DNA of 5,406 bases, taken from NCBI GenBank assembly GCA_027592975.1, contig JAQCJS010000098.1, positions 1 through 5,406 of the forward strand. Direction: 5' to 3'. The notes under the pieces were generated by a model. That model saw nothing but the letters and a program-made list of their open reading frames with translations, was not told the origin of the DNA and searched no databases. The number at the start of each line of letters is the position of its first letter. The first letter of the stretch is position 1. Below, one piece after another: positions 1 through 5,406 of the stretch. Both the position numbers and the translations under genes were made by a program. Origin of the DNA: Chloroflexota bacterium (GTDB lineage: Bacteria; Chloroflexota; Dehalococcoidia; UBA2979).

Positions 1-27
1 GGCGACGGGACGAGGCTCACGGCCGGG

Positions 28-1347
28 TCATCCCCGGAGCAGCGTCTCGATCGCCTCGGCGCCGGCGAACAGCTCCTCGTCGCCGCCGAAGCGGCCGGAG
101 AGCTGGAGTCCGACCGGGAGCTCGGCAACGCGCCCGCTCGGGATCGTGATGCATGGGACGCCCGCGTGCGTCCACGGCACGTTCATCGCGCGGTCGCCGG
201 TGTACGCGAGGCCGAGCGGGGCGGGGCCGGTGGCCGGCATGCTCGCCCACAGGTCGATCCCGGCGCGATCCATCGCCGCGCCGATGCGGTCGCGCAGCTC
301 AAGGCGGCTCGTGAAGCCCTCGGCACGTGCCTCGGGGGTGACCAGCAGGGAGGCGTCGTACAGCGCCGCGCTGGCGGCCCGGAACAGCGACCCCCACTTC
401 AGGAAGCGCTCCGCGTGCGTGTCGCCGTACTCGGCGGTGGAGATCGCCACGTGGCGCGCGTTGATCCCGGCGATGTCCGGGAAGAACGGCACGCGGCGCA
501 CCTCCACCCCGCTCGCGGCAAGCGCGGCGAGCGTCGCCTCGAACGAGGCGATCGCGGCGGGCTGCGCCTGCGCGAGGTACGGCCCGTCCGGGACGCCGAT
601 CACGGGGCGCCGGGGCTCAAGGTCGCCGCGCCAGTCCTGGTACATCACCCCGGCGACCACGCGCGCGCCCGTGACGTCCTGGGTGAACCAGCCGACGTGA
701 TCGACGGAGACGGAGTAGGCGACGGCGCCGTCGGTCGACACGCGGTCGAAGGAGCCCTTGTAGCCCACCACGCCGCAGAAGCCCGCCGGACGCAGCACGG
801 AACCGACGGTCTGCGACCCGATGGCGAGCGGCGCGTAGCCGCAGGCCACGCCCGCCGCGGAACCGCTGCTGGAGCCGCCGGGGGTGTGCAGCGCGTGGTG
901 CGGGTTGGTGGTCGCGCCCGGCTCCGCGTAGGCGAACTCCGTGGACACGGTCTTGCCGAGGACGATCGCGCCGGCCTCGACCAGCCGGGTGATCGCGGGG
1001 CCCTGTGGCATCGCGAACTCCTCCGGAGGGATCGCGGAGCCGGCGCGGGTGGGGAGGCCGTCGACCGCGAAGATATCCTTCACCCCGACCAGCACGCCGT
1101 AGAGCGGCGGCCGCGAAGCGGGGTCGGGGTAGCGCGCCGCCAGCGCGTCAGCCGCAGCGTGTACGCGCTCCCGGCGGCCGGACTCCGGCAGGAACGCCCT
1201 CACGCGCGCATCGAACCGATCGAGGCGATCGAGCGCCTCGTCGATCTGCGCGTGGAGGTCGAGCGCGCCCTCGCGGAGGGCGGCGGCCCGCGGCGCGAGC
1301 GGGTTGTGGGCGAGCGGCGAGGTGCGGGGCGAGGTGGAGTTCATCAT
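28..1347 (-). CDS. Amidase signature (AS) family hydrolase
   Basis: Cytoplasmic serine hydrolase expected to cleave a carboxamide C-N bond to acid plus ammonia or amine; the substrate cannot be told from sequence. From the ATG at 1347 the protein is 439 aa, a usual length for the family. The full catalytic triad is visible: Lys90 in GVLVGVKD, cis-Ser159 in the GGSSSGS motif, and nucleophile Ser183 in QTVGSVLRPAGFCG, 24 residues after the cis-Ser as in FAAH and malonamidase. Other family blocks are VLGKTVSTEFAY and the C-terminal MNVPWTHAGVPCITIPSG and LPVGLQLSGRF. The nucleophile motif reads VGS rather than the common GGS. Two adjacent ATGs (1347, 1344) could start it; neither has a clear Shine-Dalgarno. 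The frame stays open to an ATG at 1431, but that extension overlaps the upstream gene and is not family-like. No signal peptide or membrane helix. It lies 50 bases downstream of the GGDEF-EAL gene on the same strand. GatA is less likely, since no gatB or gatC is seen, but this is not excluded. Confidence 0.93.
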   Translation of the reverse strand: MMNSTSPRTSPLAHNPLAPRAAALREGALDLHAQIDEALDRLDRFDARVRAFLPESGRRERVHAAADALAARYPDPASRPPLYGVLVGVKDIFAVDGLPTRAGSAIPPEEFAMPQGPAITRLVEAGAIVLGKTVSTEFAYAEPGATTNPHHALHTPGGSSSGSAAGVACGYAPLAIGSQTVGSVLRPAGFCGVVGYKGSFDRVSTDGAVAYSVSVDHVGWFTQDVTGARVVAGVMYQDWRGDLEPRRPVIGVPDGPYLAQAQPAAIASFEATLAALAASGVEVRRVPFFPDIAGINARHVAISTAEYGDTHAERFLKWGSLFRAASAALYDASLLVTPEARAEGFTSRLELRDRIGAAMDRAGIDLWASMPATGPAPLGLAYTGDRAMNVPWTHAGVPCITIPSGRVAELPVGLQLSGRFGGDEELFAGAEAIETLLRG

Positions 1348-1397
1348 GCCGCGGATGATACGAGACGCGCGCGCGATCGGCGCGGGGAGCGGTTGAT
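1348..1397 (-). other. Intercistronic gap with small GC hairpin
   Basis: Fifty bases separate the stop of the signalling gene from the start of the amidase. A perfect inverted repeat, CGCGC (1370-1374) and GCGCG (1380-1384) with a five-base loop, sits inside it, next to an alternating CG run (1366-1375). No T-tract follows it, so it does not look like an intrinsic terminator. I see no recognisable -35/-10 pair on the minus strand and no good Shine-Dalgarno before the amidase. The short gap favours co-transcription, with the hairpin as a possible processing or attenuating element; that role is inference. Confidence 0.3.
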
Positions 1398-3515
1398 CTA
1401 CGCCGCGGACCGCTCCACGAAGCGCGCGCAATCATCGGGCCGCAGCGCGGGGGCGTAGTAGAAGCCCTGGACCAGGTCGCACCCGGCGGCGCGGAGGGCG
1501 CTGAGCTGCTCCTCGGTCTCTACGCCCTCGGCGATGACCAGCAGTCCCAGCGCATGCCCCAGGGCGATCACCGCTTCCACGATCGCGAGCGCGTTGCCTC
1601 GTTCGCCGATGCCGGAGACGAAGCGCCGGTCCACCTTCAACGTGCGCACCGGGAAGTCGCGGAGCCGTGGCAGCCACGACTCGCCCACGCCGAAGTCATC
1701 GATCGCCGTGGTAACGCCGAGCTCCAGCAGATCGCCGAGCACCCCCAGGACGGACTCCAGATCGAGCACGGCGGCGGTCTCTGTGAGCTCCAGTTCTAGC
1801 GCCTCCGGCGGCAGGCCAGTGTCCGCGAGGACGCCGCGTACCATTTCGCCGAAGTGCGGATCCAGGAGCTGCAGCGGTGACACGTTCACCGCCACGCGGA
1901 TGCGGCGTCCGCCGTGGTTGAACCAGCGCTGCACCTCCGCGCAGGCGGTGCGCAGCACGGTCTCGCCCACTTCCACGATCAGCCCGGTCTCCTCCAGCAG
2001 GGGGACGAACTCCGACGGCGAGACAAAGCCGCGCTGCGGGTGCTGCCAGCGCGACAGCGCCTCCACGGCGGTGACGATCCCGGTCTCAGGATCGAGTTGC
2101 GGCTGGTAGTAGACCTCCAGCTCGCCCCGCTCCACCGCACCGCGCAGGTCGCCCTCCAGTTCGAGGCCTAGCCGCGCTGGATCGCCCGCGGACTCGGAGC
2201 CGACCACGTGGGTGTCGCGCCCCTGCTCCTTCGCCTGGTGCATCGCGGCGTCCGCGATGCGGATCATCAGGTCGGCGTCCGCGCTGTCACCCGCCGCGAC
2301 GGCGACTCCGATGCTGACGGAGAGCTTGAGCCGGTGGCCTTCGTGCTCGAAGGGCTCGCGGAAGGCGGCCTGCACGCGTCGGGCGATGCCTTCCGCGGCG
2401 GCGCGTCCACCGAGGTCGGGCGCGAGCAGGAGGAACTCGTCGCCGCCGAAGCGGGCGAGGATGTGCTGCGGGGGGACGTGCGCGCAGAGGCGCTCCGCGA
2501 CGGCGCGCAGGAGCCGATCGCCGCTGGTGTGTCCCAGCGTGTCGTTGATCAGCTTGAAACGATCCAGATCCAGCATCAGCACCGCGACGGAGCGGCCCTG
2601 GTACCGCGCGTCGATCAGGGCGCGCTGGACGTGGCGGTCGAACAGTTCGCGGTTGGGGAGTCCCGTCAGGCGGTCGTAGTCCGCCATGCGCCGAATCGTC
2701 TCGGACGTCCGGCGCGCCTCCCGCACGGGGGAGAGCGTGATCTCGACGTCCACCGTCTCGCCCTGCGTGTTCTTGAGTTGCAGTTCGTACTGGGTCGGGA
2801 CCGCGTCGGACCACATGCGGGACGCCATGAGCGCGATGAACTGGTCGACATGGTTGGCGGGCACCACGTCCGCGACGGTGAGGTCCGCCATCTGCCCCTC
2901 CGTCCGGCCGAGCAGCCGGCGGAGCGCCTCGTTCGACAGGAGGAGCTGCCCGTCGTTCGCGACGAGCATGATGCCGTTACGCGCGGTGTTCAGCGCGGCG
3001 CGGAAACGCTCCTCGCTCTCGCGCAGTGCGCGCTCGGTCTCCAGGCGATGCTGCTGGTCGCGCAGCACCCCTCCGATGCCGCCGGACGCGCGTAGGGGGG
3101 TGATCACGGCGGTCAGCGGCACCTGGTCGCCGCTGCCGTGATGCCATCGCGTGTTCCACGTCGCTATCCCGGATTCGCTCTCGATCGGCGTGTCGAGGAT
3201 CGGCACCGGGCCCTCGGCGAGGTCGCGGATGGAGCGTCCAAGGAGATCGGACGGTGCGCGCTGGAGGACATGCCACGCACGCTCGTTCGCGAACGTGATG
3301 ACGCCCTGCGCGTCCGTCTCGAACAGCAGGTCGGGGGTGCAGCGGCCCAGCGTCTCCAGCCGCTCGCGGGAGCGGCCCGCAGCGCGCTGCCACCGGCAGC
3401 GGAGCCAGAGCGCCCCAACGATCGCCAGCACGGAGGCACCCTCCACGATGCGGATGCCCCAGCCCGGATAGTGGTGCGCCACCGCAGCGGAAGCGACGAA
3501 CGGCACGGCGAGCAT
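1398..3515 (-). CDS. Membrane-anchored PAS-PAS-GGDEF-EAL cyclic-di-GMP enzyme
   Basis: Predicted bifunctional c-di-GMP synthase/phosphodiesterase of the inner membrane, 705 aa from the ATG at 3515. Order by residue: hydrophobic segments about 1-13 and 24-38, followed by basic RCRWQR; PAS about 52-155; PAS about 165-268; GGDEF about 276-437; EAL about 452-702. The GGDEF motif (357-361) is intact, with D316 in MLDLDRF and the DRLTGLPNR entry. The upstream RxxD inhibitory site is absent (P348-P-Q-H351). EAL metal and catalytic residues are present: E485 (EAL), N544, E576 (ELTE), D606-D607, K627, E663 (AEGVE), Q683. Loop 6 reads DDFGVGESW instead of DDFG(T/A)GYSS. Both domains could therefore be active; net direction cannot be read from sequence. 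The two PAS domains imply an unknown signal input. The frame is open to a TGA at 3602-3600, and an ATC at 3566 with GGAGG six bases ahead would complete the first helix (722 aa). It is divergent from the MFS gene and upstream of the amidase. Confidence 0.95.
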   Translation of the reverse strand: MLAVPFVASAAVAHHYPGWGIRIVEGASVLAIVGALWLRCRWQRAAGRSRERLETLGRCTPDLLFETDAQGVITFANERAWHVLQRAPSDLLGRSIRDLAEGPVPILDTPIESESGIATWNTRWHHGSGDQVPLTAVITPLRASGGIGGVLRDQQHRLETERALRESEERFRAALNTARNGIMLVANDGQLLLSNEALRRLLGRTEGQMADLTVADVVPANHVDQFIALMASRMWSDAVPTQYELQLKNTQGETVDVEITLSPVREARRTSETIRRMADYDRLTGLPNRELFDRHVQRALIDARYQGRSVAVLMLDLDRFKLINDTLGHTSGDRLLRAVAERLCAHVPPQHILARFGGDEFLLLAPDLGGRAAAEGIARRVQAAFREPFEHEGHRLKLSVSIGVAVAAGDSADADLMIRIADAAMHQAKEQGRDTHVVGSESAGDPARLGLELEGDLRGAVERGELEVYYQPQLDPETGIVTAVEALSRWQHPQRGFVSPSEFVPLLEETGLIVEVGETVLRTACAEVQRWFNHGGRRIRVAVNVSPLQLLDPHFGEMVRGVLADTGLPPEALELELTETAAVLDLESVLGVLGDLLELGVTTAIDDFGVGESWLPRLRDFPVRTLKVDRRFVSGIGERGNALAIVEAVIALGHALGLLVIAEGVETEEQLSALRAAGCDLVQGFYYAPALRPDDCARFVERSAA

Positions 3516-3572
3516 CGCCAGCCATCCCCCGCCTTCCAGGACACCGAGCCAGTTCGTGGGGCGGATGGTGGC

Positions 3573-3577
3573 CCTCC
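3573..3577 (-). promoter_or_regulatory. Candidate Shine-Dalgarno for an upstream ATC start of the GGDEF-EAL gene
   Basis: On the minus strand GGAGG is followed by GCCACC and then ATC at 3566-3564, in frame with the signalling gene and 17 codons before its first ATG. The added residues, MRPTNWLGVLEGGGWLA, join the downstream hydrophobic stretch into a full-length first membrane helix. The competing ATG at 3515 has only a purine run (GGGGGA, 3530-3525) nine bases ahead. ATC is a rare bacterial initiator, so this is a candidate only; a base error in an original ATG would also explain it. Confidence 0.4.
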
Positions 3578-3625
3578 AGTTCCGAGACGTGCTCCGGAAT
3601 CATCGGCTGGCGCCTCGCGCTTCCG

Positions 3626-3644
3626 CAGCGGGCACTGCCCATTG
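3626..3644. repeat. Imperfect palindrome, candidate operator upstream of the MFS gene
   Basis: CAGCGGGCACTGCCCATTG has a perfect core, GGGCA-C-TGCCC (3630-3640), flanked by two mismatched pairs and then matching CA/TG ends, so seven of nine arm positions pair. It ends at the GAGGG run directly before the transporter ATG. Position and symmetry suit a dimeric repressor site affecting the transporter, the signalling gene, or both. No regulator gene is present in the window, and a short palindrome can arise by chance in GC-rich DNA. Confidence 0.3.
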
Positions 3645-3648
3645 AGGG

Positions 3649-4905
3649 ATGGGCGCGTACCATGCGCCGATGCACCAGCGACCGGGCTTGGCGGCACCTG
3701 CGTCCGGGGGAGACCGCCCCTTCCGCATCCGCTCGCTGACCGTGAGCGCCTTTCTGCCCACGCTGTTCTTCGGCATCGGCCAGGGGGCCGTGATGCCGGT
3801 GATGCCGCTCTTCGCGAAGGACCTGGGCGCGTCCGTCGCGCTGATCAGCCTGATCATCGCCCTGCGCGGCGTTGGGACGATGGCGCTGGACATCCCGGCC
3901 GGGATGATGGTGTCCAGGTTCGGCGAGCGCTGGACGCTGGTCGGCGGCACAGCTGTCCTGATGCTGGTCGCCCTCGGCGCGGCGCTCAGCGAGGCGCCGT
4001 GGCAGTTCGCGGTCGTCTCCTTCGCCATGGGTGGATCGTGGGCCGTCTTCCTGCTCGCGCGCCTGTCGCACGTCAGCGACGCCGCCCCCACGCACCTGCG
4101 CGGCCGCTCGCTCTCGCTCCTCGGCGGCACGAACCGCATCGGCAACGCGATGGGGCCGATGATCGGCGCGCCGCTGGCGCTGTGGTTCGGGCTGGAGTCG
4201 GCGTTCTACCTGCAGGCGCTGCTGGCAGGCGCGGCGGCGCTGCTGATGTTCTTCGTGGTCGAGGACGGCAAGGGGACGGTCGCCGCGCACGGCTCCGTGA
4301 TGCAGCGCTTCACCGGGGTGATCAGCGATCACCGTCGCACGTTCGCCACGGCCGGGGTGGGGGCGGTGATGCTGCACGTCCTGCGCAACGGCCGCCAGCT
4401 CGTGCTGCCGCTATGGGGTGACGCGATTGGCCTCGACCTTGCGGTGATCAACGTCATCTTCAGCATCTCGCTGTGGATCGAGGTGGTGATCTTCTATCCG
4501 GCGGGGATCGTGGCGGACCGCTGGGGCCGGAAGTGGGTGGCCGCGCCCTCGCTGGGGGTGCTCTCGATCGGCATGGCGCTGATCCCGCTCAGCGACTCGG
4601 CCTGGAGCCTGACACTGATCGGCCTGCTCACCGGCGTGGGGAATGGGCTGGGCAGTGGCATCGTCATGACGCTGGGCGCGGACTTCTCGCCCGTGGTCGG
4701 TCGAGGCGAGTTCCTGGGGGTCTGGCGGCTGATGGCCGACCTCGGCGGATCGGCGGGGCCGCTGCTGTTCGGCGTGATTGCGGGCACCTCGACACTGGGG
4801 ATCGCCTCGGTCGTGACCGGAGGCCTCGGGCTCGTCGGCGTTGCGCTGATGGTGTTCACCATGCCGGAGTCGCTGCACCGCGAGCGGCGCGCGCGCGAGC
4901 CGTAG
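3649..4905 (+). CDS. Major facilitator superfamily (MFS) transporter
   Basis: Predicted 12-helix inner-membrane secondary transporter, 418 aa, the typical MFS length, resembling proton-coupled efflux or uptake carriers; the substrate is unknown. Hydrophobic segments lie near residues 30-53, 63-86, 97-113, 118-138, 160-180, 184-205, 232-256, 264-288, 297-314, 319-340, 354-377 and 383-405. Motif A is canonical in the second half (GIVADRWGRK, 286-295, between helices 8 and 9) but altered in the first half (GMMVSRFGER, 85-94, Ser in place of Asp). A motif C-like IGNAMGPMIGAPLA occurs at 164-177. The basic C-terminal tail (HRERRARE) fits a cytoplasmic end. An in-frame TGA (3643-3645) limits the start to the ATG at 3649 or the one at 3670 (411 aa). 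Neither has a well-spaced Shine-Dalgarno: GAGGG abuts the first. It is divergent from the GGDEF-EAL gene and convergent with the peptidase gene, so it is probably monocistronic. Confidence 0.94.
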   Translation: MGAYHAPMHQRPGLAAPASGGDRPFRIRSLTVSAFLPTLFFGIGQGAVMPVMPLFAKDLGASVALISLIIALRGVGTMALDIPAGMMVSRFGERWTLVGGTAVLMLVALGAALSEAPWQFAVVSFAMGGSWAVFLLARLSHVSDAAPTHLRGRSLSLLGGTNRIGNAMGPMIGAPLALWFGLESAFYLQALLAGAAALLMFFVVEDGKGTVAAHGSVMQRFTGVISDHRRTFATAGVGAVMLHVLRNGRQLVLPLWGDAIGLDLAVINVIFSISLWIEVVIFYPAGIVADRWGRKWVAAPSLGVLSIGMALIPLSDSAWSLTLIGLLTGVGNGLGSGIVMTLGADFSPVVGRGEFLGVWRLMADLGGSAGPLLFGVIAGTSTLGIASVVTGGLGLVGVALMVFTMPESLHRERRAREP

Positions 4906-4916
4906 CGCGCTAGGCT
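4898..4916. terminator. Stop-codon palindrome between convergent genes, possible weak bidirectional hairpin
   Basis: TAGCGCGCTA (4903-4912) is a perfect 10-base palindrome. Its first three bases are the transporter stop codon and its last three are, on the other strand, the peptidase stop codon. AGCC (4898-4901) and GGCT (4913-4916) extend the symmetry around one unpaired G (4902). As RNA it could form a 4 + 3 bp stem with a CGCG loop on either strand. No T-tract follows in either direction, so intrinsic termination is doubtful; no better terminator is visible nearby. Confidence 0.3.
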
Positions 4917-5406
4917 GAGGGCGGCCCGTACGCCTCGAGCTGCAGATCGATCACAGAGCGGTCGCCCGCGATTGCGATCGTCATGCCGTCCGTCGCCAGG
5001 TATTGATCAGCCATCGCTCGCACCTGATCCGGAGTGACGGCGCGCACGCGCTCCACGTAGGAGGCGGAGTAGCGCTCATCCAGGCCGTGCAGGTCGAGGA
5101 ACTCCAGGTGATCCAGGATGCCTCCGGGCGTTGCCTGCCGCAGGACGAAGTTCCCGGAGGCGTAGTTCTGGATGCCCAGCAGCTCTTCCGCCGTGGGCGC
5201 CTCAGAGCGGAGGCGCTCCGTCTCCGCGAAGACCTCGGTGATGGCAGCGCCGGTGACGGCCGTGGTGACATCCGCGACCTCCACCCAGTAGGCGTCGCCG
5301 GGGCGGCTGGAGACGAAGGCGTGCGGCGAGTACGTGTACCCCTTCGCCTCGCGGATGTTCATAGTGATGCGCGAGTGGAACGAGCCGCCGAGGAGCGAGT
5401 TCGTGA
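4910..5406 (-). CDS. M16 family peptidase (insulinase/pitrilysin-like), C-terminal part, 5' truncated by window edge
   Basis: The last 164 complete codons of a minus-strand gene running off the right edge. The visible part starts TNSLLGGSFHSRITMNIREAKGYTYS, matching the family block NxxLGGxxxSRLxxxxRexxGxxY of the C-terminal M16 domain. The Arg/Tyr pair seven residues apart (visible residues 18 and 25), which in this family binds the substrate backbone, is present. Further C-terminal domain features are ADVTTAVTGAAITEVFAE, TAEELLGIQNYASGNFVL and a TPDQVRAMADQYL segment followed by MTIAIAGDRSVI. The zinc-binding HxxEH motif would lie in the unseen N-terminal half, so it is open whether this is a full two-domain peptidase or the non-catalytic partner of a heterodimer. 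The protein is probably periplasmic or exported in such bacteria, but the signal peptide is out of view. The Met at 5362 is internal, because conserved family sequence precedes it in frame. Only four bases separate its stop from that of the convergent transporter gene. Confidence 0.92.
   Translation of the reverse strand, partial: TNSLLGGSFHSRITMNIREAKGYTYSPHAFVSSRPGDAYWVEVADVTTAVTGAAITEVFAETERLRSEAPTAEELLGIQNYASGNFVLRQATPGGILDHLEFLDLHGLDERYSASYVERVRAVTPDQVRAMADQYLATDGMTIAIAGDRSVIDLQLEAYGPPSA

Larger units (their letters stand above)
3567..3648. promoter_or_regulatory. Divergent intergenic control region
   Basis: This stretch must hold the promoters of both the minus-strand signalling gene and the plus-strand transporter, because the two genes point away from each other. 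It is 82 bases long if the signalling gene starts at the ATC, or 133 if it starts at the ATG at 3515. I cannot find a convincing sigma-70 -35/-10 pair on either strand, which is common in high-GC genomes with degenerate promoters. The only structured element is the palindrome listed separately. Confidence 0.5.

Noticed and set aside
28..1347. Assignment of the amidase as GatA of the Glu/Asp-tRNA amidotransferase
   Set aside because: The fold fits, but the motif variant QTVGSVLRPAG and the absence of GatB or GatC nearby do not support it; a generic amidase is the safer call.
1366..1375. Alternating CG run as a possible Z-DNA or regulatory element
   Set aside because: Ten bases only, in a GC-rich genome with similar runs elsewhere (for example about 4888-4897); no independent support.
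1348..1431. N-terminal extension of the amidase from an ATG at 1431
   Set aside because: It would overlap the 3' end of the signalling gene by 34 bases, and the extra 28 residues do not resemble the family N-terminus; ATGs at 1347 and 1344 are better placed.
166..1458. Long open frame on the plus strand, antisense to the amidase
   Set aside because: Its translation is an Arg/Ala/Gly/His-rich string without any domain. It mirrors a clearly conserved enzyme on the other strand and is the usual GC-rich shadow.
2208..3095. Long open frame on the plus strand, antisense to the GGDEF and PAS domains
   Set aside because: No recognisable motif, and composition dictated by the opposite-strand gene, whose catalytic motifs are intact.
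2977..4377. Open frame of over 460 codons on the minus strand spanning the divergent region
   Set aside because: It crosses two well-supported genes and the promoter region, and gives a low-complexity Arg/His/Gln-rich product with no domain.
3138..4421. Open frame of over 420 codons on the plus strand overlapping the transporter
   Set aside because: Arg/Gly/Ala-rich and out of frame with the convincing 12-helix transporter; it also spans the intergenic region.
4910..5362. A complete small protein of 150 aa starting at the Met at 5362
   Set aside because: Conserved M16 sequence (TNSLLGGSFHSRIT) continues in frame upstream to the window edge, so this is the end of a larger gene.

Overview
The window is very GC-rich, and its genes carry the long spurious antisense frames typical of such DNA. 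Gene content (PAS-GGDEF-EAL signalling protein, amidase, MFS transporter, M16 peptidase) fits a free-living, high-GC bacterium. The style of the M16 and signalling proteins would suit a Gemmatimonadota- or Acidobacteriota-like lineage, but this is a weak inference because there is no rRNA or other marker here. No mobile element, tRNA, rRNA, CRISPR array or phage gene was seen.

Layout, left to right. (1) 28-1347, minus strand: a complete amidase-signature hydrolase with its Ser-cisSer-Lys triad intact. (2) 1398-3515, minus strand: a membrane-anchored PAS-PAS-GGDEF-EAL cyclic-di-GMP enzyme, possibly starting 17 codons further upstream at a non-canonical ATC. It reads toward the amidase across a 50-base gap, so the two may share a transcript. 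(3) About 3516-3648: the short divergent control region between the signalling gene and the transporter, holding an imperfect 19-base palindrome. (4) 3649-4905, plus strand: a complete 12-helix MFS transporter. (5) 4898-4916: a small palindrome containing both stop codons of the convergent pair. (6) 4910-5406, minus strand: the 3' end of an M16 (insulinase/pitrilysin-like) peptidase whose 5' part lies outside the window.

The genes do not form an obvious pathway. The signalling gene and the amidase may be co-transcribed, the transporter is divergent from them, and the peptidase belongs to a separate convergent unit. I see no convincing new multi-gene system. The points most worth a second look are the start of the GGDEF-EAL gene, its missing inhibitory site and altered EAL loop 6, and the compact regulatory and overlap structures between genes.
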